Source: Streptomyces sp. HPF1205 (GTDB lineage Bacteria > Actinomycetota > Actinomycetes > Streptomycetales > Streptomycetaceae). Taken from it: a stretch of 64,000 nucleotides of DNA. The translations under genes and the position numbers were made by a program. Shown one piece after another: positions 54,200-63,734 of the stretch. Numbering within the stretch: position 1 is the first letter of the stretch; each line of letters starts with the position of its first letter. The notes beneath the pieces were generated by a model. It was given only the letters and a program-made list of their open reading frames with translations, made no database searches and was not told where the DNA came from. The DNA lies in contig NZ_JAINVH010000016.1 in assembly GCF_020400825.1 (NCBI RefSeq), forward strand, positions 62,001 through 126,000, given 5' to 3'.

Positions 54200-56671
54200 A
54201 TGCGATTAAGTGGGCTGGGGCGGATGGGCCTGTCCGCCGTGCTCCTGATGGGCGGCGCCACGACCGCCCTCGTGACCGGCGCCGGGCAGGCAGGCGCCTC
54301 GACATCGGACGGGACACTGACCGTCGAGGTGCTGCGGGACTTCTTCGGCACCGGTGTGATCAACGCGACCATGGACGTGCCGCAGCGGGGCATGAAGGTC
54401 GACGTCACCGACCCGGCCGGGCACCGCGTCAGCGGCGTCACGGACGCCACCGGGAAAGTCGTGGTGCCGCCGTCGAGCGACCTGACCGGCGGCCGCTACC
54501 GCGTCGACGTCACCGTACCGGCTCCCTACGACGGCTACCTGCGGGCGGCGCCCGCCTCGACCGCGGCGAACCACTTCGACAGCTTCACCAGCTTCGCCGA
54601 CGTCTCGGGCGGCAAGGACGCCTCGGTGATCACCGGCGTCTGGGACGCGGCCGACTACGCCCTGCCGGACTCCCGGTACTTCGTGCCCGTCCAGAACGGC
54701 GCCAACGGAACCGACACCCGGGCGCTGGTGACGTTCGGGACGACCACCCGGGGCACCTGTCCCACCGACGTGTCGTGCCCGACCACGCTGGACACGCAGG
54801 CCGAGGTGGGCACGACGTTCGGCCTGGCGTACGACAAGTACCGGAACCGGCTGTTCCAGAGCGCGTTCGCCCGCCGCTACGCCCCGTACGGGCCCAAGGG
54901 CGGCGGCGCGATCTACACCGTGCCGACCGGCGGCGGGAGCGCGACGCTCTTCGCGACCGTGCCCGGCGCCGCCGTGACGCCGCACGACACCACCGACATG
55001 ATCAAGGATCCCGGGTTCACCGACGCGCCGGGCAAGGAGAGCGTCGGCGCCGTCGCGCTGTCGGAGGACGGCTCGACGCTCTACGCGGTGAACCTGCTGA
55101 CCCGCACCCTCGTGAGCTTCGACGCGACGGGTTCCACCGCGTCGGCGCCCAAGGCCACCGTGCCGATCCCCGACCCGGGCTGCGCGTCCCCCACCGACTG
55201 GCGGCCCTTCGGTCTCGCCGTCCACGACAACACCCTCTACGTCGGCGGCGTGTGCGACGCCGAGAGCACGCAGCGGCGCGCCGACCTGCAAGCCGTCGTC
55301 TACGCCTACGACGGCAAGCGGTTCACCACGGTGCTGACCCACGCGCTGGCGTACGAGCGCGGCACCGTCTTCACCGGCGCCGGCCAGACCGACCAGGCCA
55401 CCCACTGGAACCCCTGGAACACCAGCGTCGCCACCTGGGACGACCGGACGGGGGGCGGCGCCTTCATCGATCCGCAGCCGGAGCTGGCCAGCATGGCCTT
55501 CGCCCGTGACGGCTCGATGGTCCTCGGCTTCCGCGACCGGTTCATGGACGTCCTCAGCGCGAGGGGCCTGGACCCCCGCCCGGGGAACAGCACGGCGGAG
55601 ATCGGCATGTCCGGTGGTGACATCACCATGGCCTGCGCGGATCCGGCCGGCGGTTACGCCTGGGAAGGCACCGGGAACTGCCCCAACCACGCGACACCCG
55701 CCAACGACGACAACGAGGCGAGCGGCGTCGTCGAGTACTTCCCCGGCGACTTCTACGCCGGCGGGCACCAGGAGACCGCCCTGGGGTCGGTGGCCTACAT
55801 CCCGCAGCAGCAGTGGGTCGTCAGCACGGAGTTCGACCCGGCCACCCACGTCGAGACCGCGGGCACCGGCTACCACGACATCACGACCGGTCAGGGCCCG
55901 GGCAACAACACGTCCGCCAACGCCTACCAGTTCGTCGGCCAGGAGCAGAACGGCTTCGGCAAGGCCGGCGGCCTCGGCGACATCGCGTACGCCGCGGCGA
56001 ACGCGCCGATCCAGATCGGCAACGTGGTGTGGTACGACGGCGACCACAACGGCATCCAGGACCCCGGGCAGGTGCTGCTGCCCGGCGCGACCGTCAACCT
56101 GCTGGACGCCGGCGGCAAGCAGGTCGCCACGACCAGGACAGACGCCGACGGTGAGTACTACTTCGGCGGGGTCGGCGCCGCCTACCAGCTCACGCCGGGC
56201 GCGAAGTACACCGTCGAGTTCGACGTGTGCACCGCGGACACCAGCAAGGTGCCGGGCCAACCGCCCGCCGCCAAGCTGCGGTTCACGCTTCCGCTGGCCG
56301 GGAAGGACCGGGCGCACGACTCCAACGTGGTCCCGCCGACCACCGGCGAGCTGTGCGACGGAACCGCCCCCGTCACGGCGCCGGCGCGGCCGGGCGGGGT
56401 CGACCACACGATCGACGCCGGCGTGTACGTGCCCCGGCCGGCCCCGCCGACGTCCGCCCCGCCGTCCTCCACGCCCCCCGCGTCCACGCCGGCCTCGGTA
56501 CCGCCCACCGCGGCGCCCACCGGCGGGAGCACGGGAGGCTCGAACCCGGGTGCGCTCGCCCCCACCGGCATGTCGGGCATCGGGGAGATCCTCTCCCTCG
56601 TCGCCCTGCTCGTCGGCGCGGGTACGGCGTTCGCCTTCGTGAGCCGAAGGCGGCACGCCAGGCACCGCTGA
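54200..56671 (+). CDS. sortase-anchored surface protein with SdrD-like B domain
   Basis: The 823-residue protein has a signal peptide (about 1-34), a large beta-propeller-like region, an SdrD B-type (Cna-like) domain at about 610-690 (GNVVWYDGDHNGIQDPGQV, then DADGEYYFGG), a Pro/Thr/Ser linker and a C-terminal sorting signal: LAPTG, a hydrophobic stretch and RRRHARHR. LAxTG is the motif of class E sortases that also anchor long chaplins in Streptomyces. ATG 54200 has AAGGGA upstream. A 15-bp hairpin follows the gene. Confidence 0.85.
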   Translation: MRLSGLGRMGLSAVLLMGGATTALVTGAGQAGASTSDGTLTVEVLRDFFGTGVINATMDVPQRGMKVDVTDPAGHRVSGVTDATGKVVVPPSSDLTGGRYRVDVTVPAPYDGYLRAAPASTAANHFDSFTSFADVSGGKDASVITGVWDAADYALPDSRYFVPVQNGANGTDTRALVTFGTTTRGTCPTDVSCPTTLDTQAEVGTTFGLAYDKYRNRLFQSAFARRYAPYGPKGGGAIYTVPTGGGSATLFATVPGAAVTPHDTTDMIKDPGFTDAPGKESVGAVALSEDGSTLYAVNLLTRTLVSFDATGSTASAPKATVPIPDPGCASPTDWRPFGLAVHDNTLYVGGVCDAESTQRRADLQAVVYAYDGKRFTTVLTHALAYERGTVFTGAGQTDQATHWNPWNTSVATWDDRTGGGAFIDPQPELASMAFARDGSMVLGFRDRFMDVLSARGLDPRPGNSTAEIGMSGGDITMACADPAGGYAWEGTGNCPNHATPANDDNEASGVVEYFPGDFYAGGHQETALGSVAYIPQQQWVVSTEFDPATHVETAGTGYHDITTGQGPGNNTSANAYQFVGQEQNGFGKAGGLGDIAYAAANAPIQIGNVVWYDGDHNGIQDPGQVLLPGATVNLLDAGGKQVATTRTDADGEYYFGGVGAAYQLTPGAKYTVEFDVCTADTSKVPGQPPAAKLRFTLPLAGKDRAHDSNVVPPTTGELCDGTAPVTAPARPGGVDHTIDAGVYVPRPAPPTSAPPSSTPPASTPASVPPTAAPTGGSTGGSNPGALAPTGMSGIGEILSLVALLVGAGTAFAFVSRRRHARHR

Positions 56672-56719
56672 TCCCGGCCACCTCCTCGTATCCCCGTATC
56701 CCGTATCCCCGTATCGCCT

Positions 56720-56752
56720 CCGGCGGGCCGGTGCCACGCACCGGCCCGCCGG
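56720..56752 (+). terminator. 15-bp perfect hairpin after the surface-protein gene
   Basis: Positions 56720-56734 and 56738-56752 are perfectly complementary around a CAC loop. Just before it, CGTATCCC-type units repeat four times (56687-56718). The 320 bp from 56672 to 56992 hold no gene. Confidence 0.7.
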
Positions 56753-56992
56753 CACGTGAAGGCCGCCGGAACGGCGCCGAGGGCGCGCTCACCGGCCGGG
56801 CCCCCTGAGCGGCCGCCAGGGGCCCTCGTACGGCCGCCCGCCCGGCCCCCGTGCGGCCGCCGGCCGGGCCCGCGTAGGACCGCCCGCCGGGTCGCCACCG
56901 GCCGCCCGGGAACCTTCGGAGCACGCCAGGGGGAGTAGGGGGCGGCGTGGCGACCGTGCCCGCGGGGGCGGGGCGGCCGATGCTGGGGGGTC

Positions 56993-57739
56993 ATGGACGG
57001 GTGGTGGTACCGCAACATCGTCGAGCCGGGAAAGCTGCCGCTGCTGCTCGCGCTGGTGGCGTTCGTGGTGACCTTCGCGGTGACGCGCTTCGTCACGCGG
57101 ATGATCCGGGCCGGGCGGGGGCCGTTCCACGACGTGACGTCGAGCGGCGGCCACCACGTCCACCACATGGTGCCCGGGGTGGTGCTCATGTGCGTCGGCG
57201 GTTTCGGCGGGGTCGCCCTGGGCGGACGCGGCTGGGCGGCCTCGGTCACGGCGGTCGTGTTCGGCATCGGCACCGGCCTGGTACTGGACGAGTTCGCGCT
57301 GATCCTCTACCTCCAGGACGTCTACTGGTCCGAGCAGGGCCGCAAGAGCGTCGAGATGGTGGTCGTGACGGTCGCGATGCTGGCCGTGCTGCTGGTGGGC
57401 GCCTCGCCGCTGGGCGTGAACAACGTCGGCTCCGGCGAGAGCACCGGGCGCGCGGACCTGATCACCACCTTGATCGGCAACTTCTTCCTCGTCGTCGTCT
57501 GCTTGCTGAAGGGCAAGCGGATGACCGCCGTCTTCGGGGTGCTGCTGCCGCCCCTGGCTCTGGTGGGCGCGGTACGCCTGGCCCGCCCCGGGTCGCCGTG
57601 GGCCACCCGCCTCTACCGCCGCCGCTCCAGGGCCGCCGCCCGCGCGGAGCGGCGCTTCCTGCGCCACGACGCCCGCTGGGGCGCGGCACGGCGCAAGGTG
57701 GACAACCTGCTCGGCGGCACCCCGAGCGACCAGGGGTGA
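56993..57739 (+). CDS. polytopic membrane protein of unknown function
   Basis: The 248-residue protein has about five hydrophobic helices (about 17-37, 55-75, 80-100, 122-142, 160-200) and a basic C-terminal tail. A conserved-looking SSGGHHVHHMVPGV motif with four His in the first loop might bind metal. I do not recognise the family, though similar proteins are common beside ppa in Streptomyces. Confidence 0.65.
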   Translation: MDGWWYRNIVEPGKLPLLLALVAFVVTFAVTRFVTRMIRAGRGPFHDVTSSGGHHVHHMVPGVVLMCVGGFGGVALGGRGWAASVTAVVFGIGTGLVLDEFALILYLQDVYWSEQGRKSVEMVVVTVAMLAVLLVGASPLGVNNVGSGESTGRADLITTLIGNFFLVVVCLLKGKRMTAVFGVLLPPLALVGAVRLARPGSPWATRLYRRRSRAAARAERRFLRHDARWGAARRKVDNLLGGTPSDQG

Positions 57740-57885
57740 CGGCGGCCGTCCGGTGCGGCGCCGGTACGGGCGGTCCCGCGCGCACCCGCCCCGCGGGCAC
57801 TTTCGGGGGTGTACGGGGTGCCCCGCGCGCCGAGGCGGGGCAGGGTGGGGGTGGGACGCCGGCGAGGCGGAGGGAGATCGTGGCC

Positions 57886-58380
57886 GTGGAGTTCGACGTG
57901 ATCGTGGAGATCCCGCAGGGATCGCGGAACAAGTACGAGATGGATCACGAGCTGGGCCGGATCCGGCTGGACCGGATGCTGTTCACGTCGACCAGGTACC
58001 CGGCGGACTACGGGTACGTGGAGGGCACGCTGGGCCACGACGGGGACCCGCTGGACGCGCTGGTGGTGACCGGCGAGCCGACGTTCCCCGGGTGCGTGAT
58101 CGAGTGCCGGGCGATCGGGATGTTCGTGATGCGGGACGAGAAGGGACTGGACGAGAAAGTGCTGTGCGTGCCCGCGCACGACCCGCGCTACGAGCACTTC
58201 CGTGACATCCATCACATCCCCGAGTTCGACCGGCTGGAGATCACGCACTTCTTCGAGGTCTACAAGGACCTGGAACCCGGCAAGTCCGTCGAGGGTTCGC
58301 ACTGGGAGGGCCGCGACCAGGCGTACGCCGAGATCGAGGCGTCCCGGGAGCGTGCCCGAGCCTCCGGCACCCACGTCTGA
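57886..58380 (+). CDS. ppa: inorganic pyrophosphatase (class A)
   Basis: The 164-residue protein has the full family I PPase set: EIPQGSRNKYE, YPADYGYVEGTLGHDGDPLDALV with the metal-binding Asp triad, and KSVEGSHW. It hydrolyses PPi to drive biosynthesis. GTG 57886 gives the usual MEFDV start and has GGAGGGAG upstream; GTG 57880 is possible. The length matches the bacterial family. Confidence 0.95.
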   Translation: MEFDVIVEIPQGSRNKYEMDHELGRIRLDRMLFTSTRYPADYGYVEGTLGHDGDPLDALVVTGEPTFPGCVIECRAIGMFVMRDEKGLDEKVLCVPAHDPRYEHFRDIHHIPEFDRLEITHFFEVYKDLEPGKSVEGSHWEGRDQAYAEIEASRERARASGTHV

Positions 58381-58416
58381 GCGGGGGCGCCCGCGGCGCT
58401 TGCGTCCGGGGCCCGC

Positions 58417-58521
58417 GGGGCTCGCGTCCGCGCTCACGGGGCTCACCTCCGCGCTCACGGGGCTCACCTCCGCGCTCACGGGGCTCGCGTCCGCGCTCGC
58501 GGGGCTCGCGTCCGCGCCCGC
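58417..58521. repeat. five tandem 21-bp repeats
   Basis: Five contiguous units of 21 bp start GGGGCTC-(A/G)C-(C/G)-TCCGCGC-TC-(A/G)C, with few differences; the middle two are identical. They lie just after ppa in a stretch (58381-58692) without a gene. Confidence 0.85.
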
Positions 58522-58692
58522 GGCGCGCACGTCCCGGGCCCGGGGCCCATGGTGGGCCCCGCCCCCCGTACGCCGCTTCCGTCCCACCGGCCCCCCGCGT
58601 ACCGGAACGGCCCCGGCGGCGGTGGGGCCGGTAACGCTTTCGCGGTCCTGTGCGCTTCCTGTTCGAGCCGCGCGGACCGCGGTGGAGCAACC

Positions 58693-58983
58693 ATGTGGAG
58701 TGGTGTGATGGCCGAGCAGGCGGTGAACGACCAGCCCGAGACCCCCCGGGTACCGCCGCTCGGCCCGCACCCCTCGGCCGGCGCCGGACCACGGGTACCC
58801 GCGGCCGGGGCGCCCTGGGTGGACGCGGACCGGGAGGGGCGCGCTATCTTCGGACGGCCCATCGGCGTCCGCGCTCCCGGCGGGCGTCCGCGCTCCCCGC
58901 TGGGAAGGGCGGTCGAGCGGTACGGAGACGGGCCCGCGGACGGCCCGCGGCTCCTCCGCCTGACGGCAGGAGCCAGGACATGA
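58693..58983 (+). CDS. possible small hydrophilic protein
   Basis: An ORF of 96 residues starting at ATG 58693 with GGTGGAG five bases upstream. Third-position GC is high and the product is Pro/Gly/Arg-rich, with GRAIFGRPIGVRAPGG. There is no recognised domain, so it is a weak candidate. Confidence 0.35.
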   Translation: MWSGVMAEQAVNDQPETPRVPPLGPHPSAGAGPRVPAAGAPWVDADREGRAIFGRPIGVRAPGGRPRSPLGRAVERYGDGPADGPRLLRLTAGART

Positions 58984-59087
58984 GGCCCGGTGGACGAACT
59001 TGACGCGCGACGGACGGCGGTGACGCTCCGGCGGACGGCCGCGGCGCCGGCCGCGGAACGGCGCGGACCGACACCCCGCCGTTCGGG

Positions 59088-59810
59088 ATGACGACGGGGA
59101 TGACGCACGACGTCAGCGAGCTGCGAAGGACCGAAGAGGACGTAGTGGGCAGGGCGGTGGTGCGCCGGCACGGCAGGATGGACGACGGGGAGCTGGGGGA
59201 GGCGGTCGAGCGCGCCCGCGGCGGCGACGAGGCCGCGTTCAGCACCGTCTACCGCGAGATCCACCCCCGGCTGGTGGGCTACCTGTACGGCCTGGTCGGC
59301 GACGACGCCGACGACGTCACGTCGGAGGCGTGGCACGACATAGTCCGCGACCTGCACCGCTTCCGCGGCGACGGCGCGGCGTTCCGCGGCTGGGCGGCCA
59401 CCGTGGCCCGGCACCGGGCGCTGGACCACTTGCGCAGGATCAAGGTCAGGCCGCGTACGACGGCCCTTGAGGACATCACGTCGGAACCGGCCGCCGCCGG
59501 CGACTCCGAGGGCCTGGCCCTGGAGAGCATCTCCACCGAGCGGGCGCTGGCGATGATCTCCGAGCTGCCCCAGGAGCAGGCGGAGGCCGTGCTGCTGCGG
59601 GTGGTGCTCGGGCTGAACGCGCCCATGGCGGCCAAAGTGCTCGGCAAGCGGCCGGGCGCGATACGCACGGCCGCCCACCGGGGGCTGAAGCGGCTGTCCG
59701 AACGGCTGGGTGACCGGCCGTCGGGCACGGGGGAGACGGGGGAACGGCGTGTGCCGCACGAGCCGGGCGGACCGGAAGGCTCGGGCGGCCGAGGAGAAGT
59801 GGACGGATGA
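59088..59810 (+). CDS. ECF-type RNA polymerase sigma factor
   Basis: The protein of up to 240 residues has region 2 (VYREIHPRLVGYLYGLVGDDADDVTSEAWHD, with RFRGDGAAFRGWAATVARH) and region 4 (ELPQEQAEAVLLRVVLGLNAPMAAKVLGKRPGAIRTAAHRGL). Start is uncertain: ATG 59088 is the longest choice, and ATG 59178 (MDDGELGEAV) gives the compact family form. The stop overlaps the start of the transmembrane gene (ATGA), the usual sigma/anti-sigma arrangement. Confidence 0.85.
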   Translation: MTTGMTHDVSELRRTEEDVVGRAVVRRHGRMDDGELGEAVERARGGDEAAFSTVYREIHPRLVGYLYGLVGDDADDVTSEAWHDIVRDLHRFRGDGAAFRGWAATVARHRALDHLRRIKVRPRTTALEDITSEPAAAGDSEGLALESISTERALAMISELPQEQAEAVLLRVVLGLNAPMAAKVLGKRPGAIRTAAHRGLKRLSERLGDRPSGTGETGERRVPHEPGGPEGSGGRGEVDG

Positions 59811-61081
59811 AAGAGAGCCGAGAACGCGGCGGCGAACCCGGACCGGGCCCGGGCCCCGCGCCGGCCCCGCGGGCGGGTTTGGACTCCGTGCGGGGCGCGG
59901 GCCCCGGACCCGAATGGGAGGACGAGGGCGCGGAGGACGCCGAGTTCGCGGAGCGCCTGCTCGACGGTGACCCGGTCGCGGCGGCCGACCCGCGCGTGAC
60001 CGGTCTCGTACGGCTGCTCGCCGCGGCCGGCGAGGGCCGACCGGGCCGGCCGGAGGACGAACAGGCCGTACTCGCCGCCTTCCGGCGGGCTCACGCGGAA
60101 CGTACGGCTCAGGCGGAACGTACGGCTCACGCGGATGGCGCGGGCCGCGCGGAACGTACGGCTCAGGCGGATGGCGCGGGCCGCGCCGAAGGCGTGCGCC
60201 TGGCCGCGGGCGGTCTCGACGGCTTGGGTGGTTCGGGCGGCCCGGGCGCCCTGGGAGCCCTGGACGGCTTGGAGGGTGCCCGGGCGGGCGCCACCGCGAA
60301 GGCCGCGGACGCGGAGCCGCACGGCCTCCGCTCCGCGGACGCGGCGCCCCGGCGTACGATGTCCCGCTCGGCCAAGGCGCTCATCAGCGGGTTCGCCGCG
60401 GTCTTCACGCTGGGCGGGGTGGCCATCGCGGCCCAGACGGGCGCACTGCCGCACCCGTTCCGTTCCGGCGGGGGCGACCAGCACCGGCCGGCACCCACGC
60501 CGTCCGCCTCCGCCGGCGGCACATCGGGGACGACGGCGCCCGGGGCGGGGAGCCGCACCCGGCGCGGCGCGCGTCCCGGCGACGGCGACCCCTCCGCAGC
60601 GGCCTCGCCGGGCCGGTCCGCCTCACCCCACACCTGGGCGAGCGGATCCCCGCAGGGGAAGGCCGGTGACGCGGCGAAGGACCTGTGCGCCTCCTACACC
60701 GAGGCGCTGCGGCGCGGGGAGCAGCCGTCCGCGTCCCTGCGGCTGCGACTGGCCACGGCGGCCGGCGGAGCCGCGAAGGTCGACGGGTACTGCGCGGGCG
60801 TGACCTCGTCCGGCTCGTCCTCCGGCGGGAGCGGTACGACCTCCGGCGGCGAAAATACGACGTCCGGCGGGAGCGGTGCGTCGTCCGGCGGCGAGGGTTC
60901 GGCGTCGGGCGGGAGCGGTACGGCCTCCGGGGGCGAGGGCTCGTCGTCCGGCGGCGACTCCGGGCACGGCAAGTCGTCGGGCGTGTCCAGCCCTTCCGTC
61001 ACGCCCACGCCGGCCGCGGCCACTCCGACTGCGACGCCGACCGGCGTCCGGGGCCCCGCGGCGACGCGCTCGCCCTCGTAG
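59807..61081 (+). CDS. membrane-spanning putative anti-sigma factor
   Basis: The 424-residue protein has an acidic N-terminal region (EFAERLLDGDPVAAADPRVTG), a low-complexity middle with tandem AERTAQADGAGR-like units, one membrane helix (about 190-210), and a long extracellular Ser/Gly/Pro-rich tail with a short Cys-flanked domain (CASYTEALRRGE to GYCAGV). It overlaps the ECF gene by four bases. An anti-sigma role is inferred from context; no HxxxCxxC zinc motif is present. Confidence 0.65.
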   Translation: MKESRERGGEPGPGPGPAPAPRAGLDSVRGAGPGPEWEDEGAEDAEFAERLLDGDPVAAADPRVTGLVRLLAAAGEGRPGRPEDEQAVLAAFRRAHAERTAQAERTAHADGAGRAERTAQADGAGRAEGVRLAAGGLDGLGGSGGPGALGALDGLEGARAGATAKAADAEPHGLRSADAAPRRTMSRSAKALISGFAAVFTLGGVAIAAQTGALPHPFRSGGGDQHRPAPTPSASAGGTSGTTAPGAGSRTRRGARPGDGDPSAAASPGRSASPHTWASGSPQGKAGDAAKDLCASYTEALRRGEQPSASLRLRLATAAGGAAKVDGYCAGVTSSGSSSGGSGTTSGGENTTSGGSGASSGGEGSASGGSGTASGGEGSSSGGDSGHGKSSGVSSPSVTPTPAAATPTATPTGVRGPAATRSPS

Positions 61082-61100
61082 GCGAGCACTTCGGCGCCCC

Positions 61101-61820
61101 TCAGAGGCCCGCGAGTTCGTTGACGCGGGTGGTGGCGAGGTCGAGCTCGGTCGAGCCGGAACGCAGCTCGGTGGTGGATTTGGCGATCAGGGAGGCGTCG
61201 CCCGTGGCCGTGCCGTCCGAGCAGTCGGCGGCGGCCTGGGCGAGAAGACCGAGGGCCGTGGACCAGTGCTGCTGGGTGTCGCGTTCGGGGACGGCCGGGT
61301 AGACCTGCGCGGCCCGCAGGTCGGTCTGGAGGGCGACGCAGTCCTGGCCCATGCTGACCGTGTCGTGCGCGGAGGAGTCGTCGTCGACGGCGCCCACGTC
61401 CCGGGCGAGGGCGGTCAGGTGGGTGGTACCGCCGTTCGAGGCCCAGGCGCGGACGGAGGAGGCCGGGCCGCCCCCGGCGCCCGTACCGCTCGTACGGTTC
61501 GAGCCGCCCTTGCCGCTCGTACCACTCGTGCCGCTGGCCGCTGTCGCGGCGGAATCGTGGTGCGTGGCGCGGATCGCCAGCACGACCACCACGACGACGG
61601 CGAGCGTGCCGAGGAAGCCGAGCAGCCCCGCCCTCAGCGCCGACCCGGCCGCCGAACGGGGAGCGGGATCCGCCGCGGCCCGAGCCGCGGACTTCGGGCG
61701 GCGGTGGGCACGGCGGTGTCCCGGCCGGGCCTCGCGCTCGGGCACCGACACTCTCCCGGGCAGCTCCGGATGCGACACAACGTCCCCCAAAGGTTCGCAC
61801 TGTGTGGAGATCGGGAGCAT
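61101..61820 (-). CDS. single-pass membrane protein of unknown function
   Basis: The 239-residue protein has a basic cytoplasmic N-terminus, one strong membrane helix (about 65-85, LLGFLGTLAVVVVVVLAI) and an extracellular domain with two Cys (GQDCVALQTDL and AADCSDG) in a helical pattern, which may form a disulfide. ATG 61820 has AGGTG upstream; a later GTG is possible. It is convergent with the anti-sigma gene, 19 bp apart. Confidence 0.6.
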   Translation of the reverse strand: MLPISTQCEPLGDVVSHPELPGRVSVPEREARPGHRRAHRRPKSAARAAADPAPRSAAGSALRAGLLGFLGTLAVVVVVVLAIRATHHDSAATAASGTSGTSGKGGSNRTSGTGAGGGPASSVRAWASNGGTTHLTALARDVGAVDDDSSAHDTVSMGQDCVALQTDLRAAQVYPAVPERDTQQHWSTALGLLAQAAADCSDGTATGDASLIAKSTTELRSGSTELDLATTRVNELAGL

Positions 61821-62273
61821 GTCACCTAAACGGCGGGAGCGGGAGAGAGGTTGCCGGACCGTGATATAGGCGGCAAGCGGGCGTGATCACCGCATATGCC
61901 GGGACGGTCGGGGTGGCCGGGGTCGCCGGGACGGCTGCGGGCGGGGAGCTGACGGGAGGATCGCCGGGAAGTGGCCGGCGAGTGGCCGACGAGTGGCCGG
62001 AAAACGACGGACGGGGCGCTCGTGAGGGGAGCCGGGCGCGGGCGAACCCGGGCGAACGCGGTTGAACGCGTCCGGAGGTGTTCCGGATGGATCCGAGCGT
62101 GTCCGAACAGGGCCGGAGCAGTTCCGGAACAGGGTTCGCAACAGGGTCCGGACAGGTCCGGACAGGTCCCCGTGCGGGTGTGGGCGCACGATGCGGTGGC
62201 ACGGCGTGCAAGTGGACGTCCAGCAGGTGGAATTGGGGGTACTTTGTCGGCTGTCCCTGGCATAGTCCACGGT
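61821..62273. other. intergenic region with short tandem repeats
   Basis: About 450 bp without a supported gene. It contains AGTGGCCGGCG/AGTGGCCGACG units near 61972-62000 and GGTCCGGACA units near 62150-62170. The promoter of the next gene must lie near its right end. Confidence 0.45.
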
Positions 62274-62864
62274 ATGGACACCGACCCGTTCTGGACACTG
62301 ATCAACGAGTGCCGGCGGCAGGGGCTCAGGGGTGACAAGCGGGACGCGTGGCTGCGCGACACGCTGACGACGGTGCCCCTTGAGGAGATCGTGGCCTTCC
62401 AGGCCTGCCTGGAGCACGAGACGGACCGGGCGTTCAGCTGGAACCTGTGGGCGGCGGCCGACCGCGTTTTCGGCGGCTGGTGCTCCGACGACACTTTCTG
62501 CTTCTTCCAGCGCTGGATGATGGGGCTGGGCCGCCCGGTGTTCGAGGCGGCGGTCCACGACCCGGACGCCCTCGCATACGCGCCCGAGGTGCTGCGGCTT
62601 TCGGGTCTGCCCCGGGAGGCGTGGGGGGAGGACTGGCCGGAGTGGCCGTCGCTGGGCGACCTGGCCGTCGAGGCGTACGAGGCCGCGACCGGCGCCTGCG
62701 ACGACGGCGACTCCTTCTTCCGGGCCACCACGGCGCTGCTGGACGCCGACCGCCCCTACCGGCTCCGCCCGACGACCCCCTCGGGCTCGCGCTGGAGCGT
62801 CCTGGACGAACCGGAGGCGGTACGCCGGCTGCCGCGGCTGAGCATGATGTTCCCGCTGGGATGA
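62274..62864 (+). CDS. DUF4240 domain protein
   Basis: This 196-residue protein starts MDTDPFWTLINECR and has ETDRAFSWNLWAAADRVFGGWCSDDTFCFFQRWMMGLGR, the DUF4240 signature. Function is unknown. ATG 62274 is the only start matching the family N-terminus. Confidence 0.85.
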   Translation: MDTDPFWTLINECRRQGLRGDKRDAWLRDTLTTVPLEEIVAFQACLEHETDRAFSWNLWAAADRVFGGWCSDDTFCFFQRWMMGLGRPVFEAAVHDPDALAYAPEVLRLSGLPREAWGEDWPEWPSLGDLAVEAYEAATGACDDGDSFFRATTALLDADRPYRLRPTTPSGSRWSVLDEPEAVRRLPRLSMMFPLG

Positions 62865-62899
62865 GGGGCGGCCCGCCGCGGCCGGGAGTGACCCCGCGA

Positions 62900-62924
62900 G
62901 CCCGCGCACTCTCGCTTCGCGGGC
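62900..62924. terminator. hairpin between convergent genes
   Basis: GCCCGCG and CGCGGGC form a 7-bp perfect stem with an 11-nt loop, between the DUF4240 and amidase gene ends. Confidence 0.5.
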
Positions 62925-62948
62925 GCGCACGGCGGACCGCCCGTACGC

Positions 62949-63734
62949 TCAGGTCCCGTTGACCAGGCGCATGTAGCGGACCCAGTCCCAGTTGGGGCCG
63001 GGATCGGTGTGGTCGGTGCCGGGGACCTGGGAGTGGCCGATGATGTGGTTGCGGTCCTTGGGGATGCCGTACTTGTCGCAGATCGCGGCCGTGAGCGCGG
63101 CGGAGGCGTGGTACATCGCCGTGGTGAAGTACGAGGGCTGGTCGACCCACCCCTCGTGCTCGATGCCGATACTGCGGGTGTTGTAGTCCCAGTTCCCCGC
63201 GTGCCAGGCGATGTCGTGCTCGCGCACGCACTGGTCGATCGCGCCGTCCGCCGAGCGGACCACGTAGTGCGCGCAAGCGGCGTGCGCGGGGTCCTGGAAG
63301 AGGCGGATGGTGTCGGCGAACGTCTCCTGCGTGACGTGGATGACCACCAGGTTGATCGGGTACGAGGTGGGGCGGTTCGAGGCGGTGTAGTTGGCCGTGC
63401 TGGCCGGCGCCCAGGTGGCCGAGGGGTAGTCCACGGTCGCCGCGGCCGCGGTGCCCTGGCCGGCCCACAGGTCGCCGGCGAGGGCCGCGGTGGCGGCGGC
63501 GCCGACCGCGAGTCCGGTACGCAGCAGGGAACGGCGGGTCGGCACGCCCGCGCCCACACCCGGCGTGCGGGCGCGGACGGGGGCGGTGGCGGCGGGCGCG
63601 GGGTCCGGGATGTGGTCCGTGGCGGGGTCCGTGGCGGGGTCCGGCTCGCGGTCCGGGGTGTGGCCGGAACGGATACCCGGACGGCTTAACGCGGCCGGCG
63701 TCTGGGGGAGTCGGGGACGGCCGAGGTGTTCCAT
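62949..63734 (-). CDS. Tat-secreted N-acetylmuramoyl-L-alanine amidase
   Basis: The 261-residue protein has a Tat signal (PTRRSLLRTGLAVGAAATAA, cut near 97), then an amidase_2 (PGRP-like) domain with VVIHVTQETFADT, the zinc His, GIEHEGWVDQP and IIGHSQVPGTDHTDPGPNWDW, which provides the other zinc ligands. It cleaves the bond between muramic acid and L-Ala. ATG 63734 has GGGAG immediately upstream. The N-terminal 50 residues before the Arg-Arg are Pro-rich, as often in such Streptomyces amidases. Confidence 0.9.
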   Translation of the reverse strand: MEHLGRPRLPQTPAALSRPGIRSGHTPDREPDPATDPATDHIPDPAPAATAPVRARTPGVGAGVPTRRSLLRTGLAVGAAATAALAGDLWAGQGTAAAATVDYPSATWAPASTANYTASNRPTSYPINLVVIHVTQETFADTIRLFQDPAHAACAHYVVRSADGAIDQCVREHDIAWHAGNWDYNTRSIGIEHEGWVDQPSYFTTAMYHASAALTAAICDKYGIPKDRNHIIGHSQVPGTDHTDPGPNWDWVRYMRLVNGT

